From RFSX01 sp964495785 (GTDB lineage: Bacteria; Bacteroidota; Bacteroidia; Chitinophagales; Saprospiraceae), in the NCBI GenBank assembly GCA_964495785.1, contig CAZBXL010000013.1, positions 1-64,000 of the forward strand: DNA of 64,000 bases, in the 5' to 3' direction. The notes under the pieces are model-generated. The model ran no database searches. It was not told where the DNA came from and was given only the letters and a program-made list of their open reading frames with translations. Positions 9,467-17,549 of this stretch are shown in pieces. Both the position numbers and the translations under genes were made by a program. Numbering within the stretch: position 1 is the stretch's first letter; every line of letters starts with the position of its first letter.

Positions 9467-10750
9467 ATGAAAGTTGAATTAATTAGCTTTTTAAAACACA
9501 TCAAGTCTAAGAATTTTTTTGATATAAAAAAAAGGATTCTTGTCGCTGTAAGTGGTGGCATTGACTCTATGGTTCTACTACATCTGATGCAACAGTCTGA
9601 TTACCAAATAGCTGTGGGCCACATAGACCACTTAACTCGGAATGGACAATCTACTCAGGATGCTATTTTTTTAGAAAATTATTGCAAGAATTACGGTATT
9701 GAGTTCCACAAAAGTGAATTTATAGACAATCAAGACAGTGGGAACTTCCATAATAAAGCACACAAATTTAGATATCACTTTTTTAATTCTTTAGGATTTG
9801 ATTATACCCTGACAGCTCATCATTATGATGATAATGTAGAGACTATTTTTCTAAACTTTCTTAATGGCAAATCTACTGCGGGTATACCTGAAGTCAATAA
9901 GAATATCGTTAGGCCTCTACTTATTTACACTAAAAAATCTATAAAAGAATATGCCGAGATTAATGATGTCAAATACGTCGAGGATAAAAGCAATTTGAGC
10001 AATAGCTACGATAGAAATTTTATTAGAAATAAGGTAATTCCACTTTTAAAATCCCGAAACACTGACACTGATGAAAAGATAACTAATCTCTCAAGTAGAA
10101 ATAAGCTAGATGAAATCTTGTTATCATCTCTTGTGGCAGAAAAACTCAATTTAATAATTGATCATAACTCAATTTCAATCCCAAAGCATTCAATAGGCGA
10201 CAACTCTACTCTACTCTATCATGCTGTAAAGTCCTATGGTTACAACAGATCTCAAGCTCGTGATATGATAAAGGCTATAGACAATACAGGAAGTATTTTT
10301 TATTCTCCTGATTATTGTTTGGTCATAGATAGAGATGTACTGCTACTGAAGGAAAAAGAAGAGGACAACACTGATGTAAGTTATGTCAGTTTAGACGAAT
10401 TACCATTGACAATCAGATACTTAGATTATAATTTCAGATTTGAAAGAACAAGTTTCATTGACACCAAATCTTCAAATATCCTTTATACACCGATAAGCTT
10501 ACTACATGAAACTATAAGGATAAGAACGTGGAAAGAAGGTGACTACTTCTGTCCTACCGGTATGAAAGGACACTCCAAGACTCTCAAAAAGTTCTTTACT
10601 GATACTAAAATCAATAGACTCGAAAAACATCGAATTCCCCTCCTTATCTCAGGCGATGATATCATCTGGGTATGCGGATACCGTTCAGACCAAAGATACC
10701 AAGTTAAGCCAATTGATTCTGACTTCTTGAAGGTGACAATACTATCTTGA
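9467..10750 (+). CDS. tilS: tRNA(Ile)-lysidine synthetase TilS
   Basis: 427 residues. It converts C34 of the AUA-decoding tRNA(Ile) to lysidine using ATP and lysine. The PP-loop SGGIDSMVLLHLM begins at residue 29. HIDHLTRNGQS and TAHHYDDNVETIFLNFLNG are the expected N-type ATP pyrophosphatase motifs. The C-terminal TilS domain with RIRTWKEGDYFCPTGMKG and LKKFFTD is complete. Its end overlaps the convergent hypothetical gene by 9 bp. Confidence 0.96.
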   Translation: MKVELISFLKHIKSKNFFDIKKRILVAVSGGIDSMVLLHLMQQSDYQIAVGHIDHLTRNGQSTQDAIFLENYCKNYGIEFHKSEFIDNQDSGNFHNKAHKFRYHFFNSLGFDYTLTAHHYDDNVETIFLNFLNGKSTAGIPEVNKNIVRPLLIYTKKSIKEYAEINDVKYVEDKSNLSNSYDRNFIRNKVIPLLKSRNTDTDEKITNLSSRNKLDEILLSSLVAEKLNLIIDHNSISIPKHSIGDNSTLLYHAVKSYGYNRSQARDMIKAIDNTGSIFYSPDYCLVIDRDVLLLKEKEEDNTDVSYVSLDELPLTIRYLDYNFRFERTSFIDTKSSNILYTPISLLHETIRIRTWKEGDYFCPTGMKGHSKTLKKFFTDTKINRLEKHRIPLLISGDDIIWVCGYRSDQRYQVKPIDSDFLKVTILS

Positions 10751-11608
10751 TTTCTTTTTTAGCGATCGATTTGTATTTAAGACAGGTTTAGGTCGTGGTG
10801 CATTATTTTCTCCATAGCTATGGTCGAATAATTTCTCTTTGTACATCCACTTACCATTATCAAGGTAATATCCTTCATAAGTACCATCTGGAAGATAAGT
10901 CGGTCCTTGGCCCGGTATCCTACCTATACGTTGAATGAGATGATCATGCACTATTTTTTCTAAGCCTGGATTATAATTTAGATTTACAGAGGCATCTTCA
11001 GAATAGCTAATGAAGATCTTGTTATTGAAAGTAAGTGTATCTTCTGGGTCTTGAAATATCTCCTTACCCAATACAATATTATCTCCTTCAAAAGTCAATA
11101 CATCTACCACCTTCGCATTATTATATTCACCTGTAGCATTGTATCCAAACAAGAGATATTCTCCGGTATCAAATTTTACAATATTGTAATATAGAGCTCC
11201 ATACCAATCCTCAGGGGAATGCGTCACATATCTCATGCTTTTGTCAAATGGTGAGTTAGCGACTAACTTCTCATAAGCTTGATCATTATAAGATATGTAG
11301 CCGTGATAATCATAATTTTTATTGTCTAACTCAACTTGCCAAGAGTATATACTAACCAATGAATCTTCAGAAATAACATTAGACAACTGCCTTACGAATG
11401 ATAGATCAATATTCTGAGAATTATTCTGTAGCAAATAGTCTTCAATCAATTGATTGAAATTATTGGCTGCTCTCTTTCTATTTTCAGGAAGATCGGCATT
11501 GGTCATCACGTCAGCATAGAAAATGAGATCGGCTTTCGTATCAGGATTAATATCTTGACCAAATATGAATATTGGAATCACAAGAAGTATAAGAAATGAA
11601 TATTTCAT
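10742..11608 (-). CDS. Hypothetical exported protein, 288 aa
   Basis: A signal peptide (MKYSFLILLVIPIFIFGQ, probable cleavage near residue 17) leads an otherwise soluble protein. Aromatic- and Asp/Asn-rich strands make up the middle, and a basic tail (RPKPVLNTNRSLKKKSR) ends it. Segments such as DWYGALYYNIVKFD and YLLFGYNATGEYNNAKVVD resemble uncharacterised Bacteroidota exported proteins I cannot name. It overlaps the tilS end tail-to-tail and lies 72 bp downstream of the mdh/peroxiredoxin-like pair. The function is unknown. Confidence 0.7.
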   Translation of the reverse strand: MKYSFLILLVIPIFIFGQDINPDTKADLIFYADVMTNADLPENRKRAANNFNQLIEDYLLQNNSQNIDLSFVRQLSNVISEDSLVSIYSWQVELDNKNYDYHGYISYNDQAYEKLVANSPFDKSMRYVTHSPEDWYGALYYNIVKFDTGEYLLFGYNATGEYNNAKVVDVLTFEGDNIVLGKEIFQDPEDTLTFNNKIFISYSEDASVNLNYNPGLEKIVHDHLIQRIGRIPGQGPTYLPDGTYEGYYLDNGKWMYKEKLFDHSYGENNAPRPKPVLNTNRSLKKKSR

Positions 11609-11680
11609 AGTTGTGTGCCTATTTATAAAATTTACGGAATCTATCTATTAACGCAAAGACTAAAGTCCTATTGTTATAAG

Positions 11681-12193
11681 TTATACGCTACAACAATTTA
11701 TTAACGCTTCGTAGTCAGGTCTATCTGATGCAACTTTGTGTATATATTTGTCTTTAATCGAGCCGTCTTTAATGATAAATATGCCAGGCATCTGTAAGCT
11801 ATCACCTATTACTTTAGTGCTTACCTTAAGCCCTTGCTTTTTAGCTTGAAAGCCTTTAACCCAAGTCTGTAAGCCGAATAATTGACTTATGTTTCCCTTA
11901 GTAAGGCCAAACTGTTTATATACTGTACACTGCGGATCAGAAATATGAGCTACTCCACCGAGTTTATATCGCTCAAAAAACTCTTCTGCGATCTCAGGCT
12001 TGCCCATGTGCACGAAGATAAGATGAAGTGGAATGGATTCTATATTCTCTCTGTAGCTAGAAAGGTCTTGTAAAGCTTGCTGGCAAAATATACAACCAAA
12101 ATGACGCAAAAAAACAAGTAAGATGGGTTGATCAAATGACAAATCAGACAACGAATCGCCTTTATTTGTCTTTATATTTTTGAGATCAACCAA
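11681..12193 (-). CDS. Thioredoxin-fold peroxiredoxin-like protein (PRXL2/AhpC-TSA type)
   Basis: 170 residues with a thioredoxin fold. FLRHFGCIFCQQALQDL carries a C34-x-x-C37 pair, as in PRXL2/FAM213-type proteins rather than classic 2-Cys peroxiredoxins. Later TKVIGDSLQMPGIFIIKDG fits the same family. It is probably a cytoplasmic thiol reductase or peroxidase with unknown substrate. The start is TTG: the six codons between it and the mdh stop (TAG) contain no ATG, GTG or TTG, and the frame is the same as mdh. The 18-bp gap implies co-transcription with mdh. Confidence 0.8.
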   Translation of the reverse strand: MVDLKNIKTNKGDSLSDLSFDQPILLVFLRHFGCIFCQQALQDLSSYRENIESIPLHLIFVHMGKPEIAEEFFERYKLGGVAHISDPQCTVYKQFGLTKGNISQLFGLQTWVKGFQAKKQGLKVSTKVIGDSLQMPGIFIIKDGSIKDKYIHKVASDRPDYEALINCCSV

Positions 12194-12211
12194 TCTTACT
12201 TTCTTATTATT

Positions 12212-13147
12212 CTAAACTAATTTCATTTTTTTGAAATCTGAAATCACAGAACTGACGGCCTTCACGGAAGTCTTAAGTCCTTTTTTCTCCTCAGCATTAA
12301 GCTTCAATTTGATGATCTTCTTAATGCCTTCTTTACCTAATTGTACTGGCACACCTAAGTACATATTCTTAACGCCATACTCACCAGTTAACCATGCACT
12401 ACAAGGGAAGATTCTTCCATCATCTTTGATAATAGACTCTACCATCTGAGCTGCTGCTGCTCCTGGTGCATACCATGCTGAAGTTCCCATCAATTTGACA
12501 AGTTCTCCTCCACCTTTTTTAGTTCTCTCTACTATTTTGTTAAGTTTCCCTTTGCTGATCATCTCAGTTACAGGGATACCTGCTACAGTCGTATATCTTG
12601 GAAGCGGCACCATTGTATCTCCATGCCCACCCATTAGTACTGCTTGTATATCTCTTGGCGAGACCTCAAGTTCAGTAGCTAAGAAGGCTCTATACCTTGC
12701 GGTATCTAAAATACCAGCCATACCAAATACTCTATTAGGTGCAAGCTTAGAAGCTTTGAGAGCTGCATAAGACATAACATCTAATGGATTAGATACGATG
12801 ATAATTATAGGATTCTTAGAATACTTTAAGATGGATTTAGTTACAGATACGACGATTTTTGCATTAGTCGAAATTAAATCATCTCTACTCATACCAGGCT
12901 TACGTGGTATACCGGCAGTGATAATGACGACATCAGAATTCTTAGTATCTGCATAATCAGATGTACCAGTCAGTCTAGAACTGAAACCATCTATAGGCGC
13001 TTGTTGCCATGAATCTAGTGCTTTACCTTTGGCAAAATCTCCTTTAATGTCCAATAAAACGATATCATTAACGATATCTTTGTGAGCTAATACGTTGGCG
13101 ACTGTTGCACCTACATTACCCGCTCCTACAACTGTAACTTTACTCAT
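12212..13147 (-). CDS. mdh: Malate dehydrogenase (LDH-like type)
   Basis: 311 residues. It interconverts malate and oxaloacetate with NAD+ in the TCA cycle. The N-terminal dinucleotide loop VGAGNVGATVA, the substrate-loop arginines in IPRKPGMSR, the VSNPLDVMSY strand and the catalytic His in GGHGDTMVP are all intact. The R-K-P-G-M-S-R loop marks malate rather than lactate specificity. It is followed 18 bp downstream by the peroxiredoxin-like gene, and a -7 box lies 37 bases ahead of its ATG. Confidence 0.96.
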   Translation of the reverse strand: MSKVTVVGAGNVGATVANVLAHKDIVNDIVLLDIKGDFAKGKALDSWQQAPIDGFSSRLTGTSDYADTKNSDVVIITAGIPRKPGMSRDDLISTNAKIVVSVTKSILKYSKNPIIIIVSNPLDVMSYAALKASKLAPNRVFGMAGILDTARYRAFLATELEVSPRDIQAVLMGGHGDTMVPLPRYTTVAGIPVTEMISKGKLNKIVERTKKGGGELVKLMGTSAWYAPGAAAAQMVESIIKDDGRIFPCSAWLTGEYGVKNMYLGVPVQLGKEGIKKIIKLKLNAEEKKGLKTSVKAVSSVISDFKKMKLV

Positions 13148-13184
13148 ATTAGAAAATTAATTTATTTGTTTTAATATTGCGCTG

Positions 13185-13192
13185 CAAATGTA
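13185..13192 (-). promoter_or_regulatory. -7 promoter element of mdh
   Basis: On the minus strand TACATTTG matches TAnnTTTG, 37 bases before the mdh ATG. A TTTG (complement of CAAA at 13218-13221) sits 25 bases upstream, longer than the usual spacing to a -33 box. Confidence 0.45.
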
Positions 13193-13292
13193 TGATATTA
13201 TTGACCAATATGTTGGACAAATATTTATCATTAAATGTCCTTAAATGTCTTAGTAAATCCCCTAAAGACATAGAAATCTTCTCTATAAGGAC

Positions 13293-13300
13293 TACATTTG
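13293..13300 (+). promoter_or_regulatory. -7 promoter element of the secreted protease gene
   Basis: TACATTTG matches TAnnTTTG and ends 21 bases before the protease ATG, implying a short leader. No clear -33 box is seen. Confidence 0.45.
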
Positions 13301-13321
13301 AAGAAATCATAATATCAATAA

Positions 13322-14836
13322 ATGAATACACTAAGAATATTAAGCTTGCTCGCTATCATTTTTTCTTGCCAATCTCTTACGGGACAGGCTCACAGATGTG
13401 GCACAGATCAGAGTGATTCTTTCATGCAAGACCTCAGAGAAAACAAAAAATCTTTTGAAGCTACAAGGAATAAAAGCAGAGTCGAAAGGTTTATACCTAT
13501 TACATTTCACTCAGTAGCCAGTACTCAGGGTGAAGGAAGAGCTACAGACGAGCTCATTTTAGAAGCAATGTGTACTCTTAATAGCAGGTACGAAGATACG
13601 GAAATGCGTTTCTATCTTCAGGATATCAATTATGTCAATAGCACTAACATCTACCAATCTCCTGGGAGTAATCAAGCTCGTAATGAGATCAATGCTATCA
13701 AGAGCAATAATTCACTAAACGTTTTTATAGTAGACTTCGCTGGAACAGGCGTAGGTGGGTATTACACTCGTAACTTAGATATCGTCGTAGTTCTAAAGAC
13801 AACATTAGCAGATGACAGATATACGCTTGAGCACGAGCTTGGCCATTTTTTCTCTTTAGCTCATACGCATAGAGGATGGGACCAAATCGCAAGTGATCCT
13901 ACAATAACACAAGGTGGTTATGATCCTGCGATATATGGTGATACTATCACAATTACAACGGTATCATCCTCACAATCTGGGTCTACCTTAATAGAGCTAC
14001 AAGATGGATCAAATTGTACAACAGCTGCAGACGAAATATGTGACACTCCTCCTGATTACGGATTTGGATTCACATGTAATTGTTGTACTATGATATATGA
14101 TGTATGGGATTCTAATTTTGACAAAGTAGAACCTATGATAGACAACGTCATGTCTTATTCTAACGGATGTAACCCATACAGATTTAGTGAGGAGCAGGTT
14201 ACGGCTATGTTTACAGATTTTGATTCTAACAGAAGACTATATCTAAGAGGTGGAGATGAAGACACTTACAATCCTATCACAGAGAATGCTAATCTTCTTA
14301 CTCCTGGTCTTGGTTCAGTTATAGAAAATTACAATGGTGTATTTTTTGACTGGGAAGATGTGCCAAATGCTGAAGAGTATATCATAAAAATAGATGGTGA
14401 TGATGAACTGGAGTACAGAACGACAAGTTCAGAATTATTCATCCAAGATTTAGAACCTAATGGACTTTATTTCTGGCAGGTTGTACCTTTTAATCGATAC
14501 GGAAGTTCTTGTTTGTCTGGAGATGTAAATATTTTCAACACAGGCGCAGGAACAACAAGTGTAGATGATATTGATGGATTTTCAAATGTAGGTATACACC
14601 CTAATCCTGTAGAGTCAGGAGTCGATTTGAATATTTTCATAACGTCTGATAATACTTTAGACGCAAGAGTTTCATTAAGTGATATCACTGGAAAAATTGT
14701 AATGACTCAAAATCAAAATATCCAAAGTGGTAATAATCAGATTAAACTAAGAACATCATCTGTAAATAGTGGTTTGTACGTCGTAGAGGTTCAGACCGAA
14801 AATGGAAGATTGACAGAAAAAGTATTTATAAAATAG
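13322..14836 (+). CDS. Secreted M43-like (pappalysin-type) metalloprotease with T9SS type A sorting domain
   Basis: 504 residues: signal peptide (about 1-21), pappalysin-like protease domain, an FN3-like segment (about 340-405) and a C-terminal type IX sorting domain (about 420-504, starting near GIHPNPVESG and ending in KVFIK). The zinc motif is H171-E-L-G-H175 with a third His at H181, but the conserved Gly of HExxHxxGxxH is Ser178. The Met-turn is DNVMSYSNG, and DGSNCTTAADEICDTPPDYG is the cysteine loop of the family. It is exported by Sec and then type IX secretion to the cell surface or medium. The pappalysin-like protein at 27570 is a distant paralogue with a broken site. Confidence 0.88.
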   Translation: MNTLRILSLLAIIFSCQSLTGQAHRCGTDQSDSFMQDLRENKKSFEATRNKSRVERFIPITFHSVASTQGEGRATDELILEAMCTLNSRYEDTEMRFYLQDINYVNSTNIYQSPGSNQARNEINAIKSNNSLNVFIVDFAGTGVGGYYTRNLDIVVVLKTTLADDRYTLEHELGHFFSLAHTHRGWDQIASDPTITQGGYDPAIYGDTITITTVSSSQSGSTLIELQDGSNCTTAADEICDTPPDYGFGFTCNCCTMIYDVWDSNFDKVEPMIDNVMSYSNGCNPYRFSEEQVTAMFTDFDSNRRLYLRGGDEDTYNPITENANLLTPGLGSVIENYNGVFFDWEDVPNAEEYIIKIDGDDELEYRTTSSELFIQDLEPNGLYFWQVVPFNRYGSSCLSGDVNIFNTGAGTTSVDDIDGFSNVGIHPNPVESGVDLNIFITSDNTLDARVSLSDITGKIVMTQNQNIQSGNNQIKLRTSSVNSGLYVVEVQTENGRLTEKVFIK

Positions 14837-14868
14837 ATCATTAATCAACTAAATAATACAAGCATTAC

Positions 14869-16071
14869 ATGAATTTACATGAGTATCAAGCGAAGGAAGT
14901 TATTGCAAGCTTTGGTGTACCTATTCAGAAAGGTATAATGGCTGAATCTTTAGATCAAGCCGTAGAAGCATACAATAAGATTGCTGAAGAAACTAATAAC
15001 AAAGTAGCTATCGTCAAAGCTCAAATTCACGCAGGTGGAAGAGGAAAAGGAGGTGGAGTTAAGTTAGTCAAAAACTTAGATGAACTTAAGACTGAATCTG
15101 ACAACATCTTAGGAATGATGTTAAAAACGCCACAGACACCAGGTGGGATGGATGGTGAAGGAAAGTTAGTATCAAAAATACTAGTCGCTGAAGATGCTTA
15201 TGCACCAGATTTTGATGCATGCAAAGAGCTCTATGTCTCAATACTCATGGATAGGGATAAGCAATGTAATGTTATTATTTACTCTACTGAAGGGGGTATG
15301 GATATAGAAGCCGTTGCGGAAGAGACTCCACATCTTGTACATAAAGAATGGATAGACCCAGAGTTAGGAATGCAAGGGTTTCAAGCGAGGAAAATAGCTT
15401 TTAACTTAGGCCTTTCTGGTACAGCGTTTAAGAATATGACAAAGTTCATCTCAAAGTTATATGCAGCTTACCTCGGTTCTGATGCTTCTCTTATAGAAAT
15501 CAACCCTACTGTAAAGACAGGTGATGATAGAATTATCGCAGTAGATACAAAAATGAGTATCGACGATAATGCTCTATATAGACATAAAGACTTAGCTGCT
15601 TTCAGAGATGTCACAGAAGAAGATCCTGCTGAAGTAGAGGCTGGAGAATTTGGATTAAACTATGTTAAGTTAGATGGTAATGTAGGTTGCATGGTTAATG
15701 GCGCAGGCCTTGCAATGGCGACAATGGATATCATCAAGTTATCTGGAGGATCGCCAGCTAACTTCCTTGATGTAGGTGGTACAGCAGATGCTGCAAGAGT
15801 CGAACAAGCTTTCAAAATCATACTAAAGGATAAGAATGTAAAAGCTATTCTAATCAATATTTTTGGAGGTATTGTAAGATGTGATAGAGTGGCTCAAGGA
15901 GTTGTAGATGCATATAAGAATATGGGCAACATAGATGTGCCAATCATAGTAAGATTACAAGGTACAAATGCAGACATTGCAAAAGAACTTATAGACAATA
16001 GCGGTCTCGCTGTGAGATCTGCTGTACTTCTGCAAGAAGCTGCAGACATCGTAAAAGAAGTCGTGAGCTAA
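14869..16071 (+). CDS. sucC: Succinyl-CoA ligase (ADP-forming) beta subunit
   Basis: 400 residues. The beta subunit of succinyl-CoA synthetase, which provides the ATP-grasp domain and nucleotide pocket for substrate-level phosphorylation in the TCA cycle. MNLHEYQAKEVIASFGVP is the standard N-terminus. KAQIHAGGRGKGGGVKLV (nucleotide binding), EINPTV and NIFGGIVRCDRVAQGVV (CoA-side loop) are intact. The alpha subunit sucD is not adjacent, as is frequent in Bacteroidota. It ends 29 bp before a strong terminator hairpin. Confidence 0.97.
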   Translation: MNLHEYQAKEVIASFGVPIQKGIMAESLDQAVEAYNKIAEETNNKVAIVKAQIHAGGRGKGGGVKLVKNLDELKTESDNILGMMLKTPQTPGGMDGEGKLVSKILVAEDAYAPDFDACKELYVSILMDRDKQCNVIIYSTEGGMDIEAVAEETPHLVHKEWIDPELGMQGFQARKIAFNLGLSGTAFKNMTKFISKLYAAYLGSDASLIEINPTVKTGDDRIIAVDTKMSIDDNALYRHKDLAAFRDVTEEDPAEVEAGEFGLNYVKLDGNVGCMVNGAGLAMATMDIIKLSGGSPANFLDVGGTADAARVEQAFKIILKDKNVKAILINIFGGIVRCDRVAQGVVDAYKNMGNIDVPIIVRLQGTNADIAKELIDNSGLAVRSAVLLQEAADIVKEVVS

Positions 16072-16100
16072 AGAGTGAATAATAAACCAAAATGAAATAA

Positions 16101-16137
16101 AGAAAAGCTTAAACAATGTTTAGGCTTTTCTGTTTTT
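16101..16137 (+). terminator. Intrinsic terminator after sucC
   Basis: A 14-bp stem (16101-16114 with 16118-16131, one G-U wobble) with a 3-nt loop, followed by TTTTT (16133-16137). Its end lies only 8 bases before the ATG of the next gene, so it could also act as an attenuator. Confidence 0.85.
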
Positions 16138-16145
16138 ACAGCATT

Positions 16146-16739
16146 ATGGTAGATAACAGAAACTATCTAGTACACCCTCATTACATAGCCATGTCACTGC
16201 TGCTTATAGGCGTCAGTACACTTTTCATTGGATTCAGTGCATCATATATTTACAGTCGCGTCCAGTTCGACTTAGAGCCATTACAAGTCCCCCTACTATT
16301 CATAATCAATACAGGAATACTTATCCTCTCCAGTGTTGTATTAGGATACTCTATGAAATGCTACAAAGCTGATGATACCCAGAGATATCAGATTTCATTA
16401 GGTGTGACACTCTTCCTGACTGTTCTCTTTCTTGTAAGTCAGATTATAGCCTGGCAAGACTTATACAATCAAGGCATCTTTGTCAATCATGGGAATATGG
16501 CCTCCTATCTTTATCTCATTTCATTTGTCCACTTTGCCCACGTCATCGTAGGTATTCCATTTTTAGCATTATTCCTATATACTTCCATCAAGAAAATGAA
16601 AGAGCCTGTAAGTGTGTTAGTATATTTTACAGATCCAGATAAAAAGAGAAAACTAAAACTACTAACTATCTATTGGCATTTTCTGGATATTCTCTGGATA
16701 TATCTTGTCTTATTCTTTTTGATAAATAGCTTCATATAA
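16146..16739 (+). CDS. Heme-copper oxidase subunit III-like protein
   Basis: 197 residues from the ATG at 16146. An upstream in-frame ATG at 16116 lies within the sucC terminator and is rejected. Five membrane helices are predicted (near 10-33, 42-64, 80-100, 115-140 and 170-195). The end carries the subunit III signature YWHFLDILWIYLVLFF, and the middle has HFAHVIVGIP. It is an inner-membrane accessory subunit of a cytochrome c or quinol oxidase. No subunit I or II gene is adjacent, so it is either a detached or an extra copy. Confidence 0.85.
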   Translation: MVDNRNYLVHPHYIAMSLLLIGVSTLFIGFSASYIYSRVQFDLEPLQVPLLFIINTGILILSSVVLGYSMKCYKADDTQRYQISLGVTLFLTVLFLVSQIIAWQDLYNQGIFVNHGNMASYLYLISFVHFAHVIVGIPFLALFLYTSIKKMKEPVSVLVYFTDPDKKRKLKLLTIYWHFLDILWIYLVLFFLINSFI

Positions 16740-16858
16740 GTCTCCACGGAGTTTTATTTATCAATTTCACCTTCCACATTCTGCATTATACTTTACCAGA
16801 ATACATGGTCCATCAGTAAGTCATATTTGTATTAGCTTTATAGAATTTTATTTTTATA

Positions 16859-17356
16859 ATGTTAGCGACAAGTAGAACTATGACAAACACTCCATATTCA
16901 ACAGAAGTAGACAGCATCAAAGATCTTAATCCTCATATTTCTCAAGAGATTGGACTTACAGAATGGGCTGTAATTAAACAATCTGATATCAACACGTTTG
17001 GAAAATTAACACAAGATGAGCAATGGATACATGTCGATGTGGAAAGAGCTAAAAAGGAATCTCCATTTGGGACTCCTGTTGCTCACGGATTCATGATACT
17101 TTCATTAGCTTCTAATTTTGTGTATCAATGTCTTAAGGTAAGATCAGTAATAATGGGTGTCAACTATGGTTTAAATAAAGTAAGATTCATAACACCTATT
17201 CCTGTAGGATCTAAGTTAAGGGCACGCATAGTACTGAGCCAGCTCGACATAATTCCTAATGGAGCAAAATACTTCTTAGACATTACTTTTGAAATAGAAG
17301 GTCAGGAGAAGCCATGTTGTGTTGCAGAGTTTATCGCTCAAGTTGTAGGTAGTTAA
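16859..17356 (+). CDS. MaoC/NodN-like (R)-enoyl-CoA hydratase
   Basis: 165 residues with a single hot-dog domain. The hydratase signature runs through TQDEQWIHVDVERAKKE and SPFGTPVAHGFMILSL. The Asp/His pair of the hydratase-2 active site is in DEQWIHVD, in the NodN-like arrangement. It is expected to hydrate a 2-enoyl-CoA to the (R)-3-hydroxyacyl-CoA. A second ATG at 16880 is an equally reasonable start. It heads a block of fatty-acid or CoA-thioester genes (fadH, SDRs, acyl-CoA dehydrogenase), which supports a catabolic role. Confidence 0.85.
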   Translation: MLATSRTMTNTPYSTEVDSIKDLNPHISQEIGLTEWAVIKQSDINTFGKLTQDEQWIHVDVERAKKESPFGTPVAHGFMILSLASNFVYQCLKVRSVIMGVNYGLNKVRFITPIPVGSKLRARIVLSQLDIIPNGAKYFLDITFEIEGQEKPCCVAEFIAQVVGS

Positions 17357-17549
17357 TTCTTAGACCTACAGATCAGTTTAAGAAACTACCCCAACCCTTG
17401 CCAGCTTTAGTTATTGCCATGCGTCAGTGTTACAGTCTCCATCATTAGTTCTTTCTACGTCTTAGCGCATATATGATTTAATCAGATCTTCTTAAGTGTG
17501 AATGAGAATAACATTGTAAATATGTAACTTGCGATTTATACCGAAATAT

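Noticed and set aside
16116..16145. Upstream ATG start for the oxidase subunit III gene
   Set aside because: It lies inside the sucC terminator stem and adds ten residues that do not fit the family.
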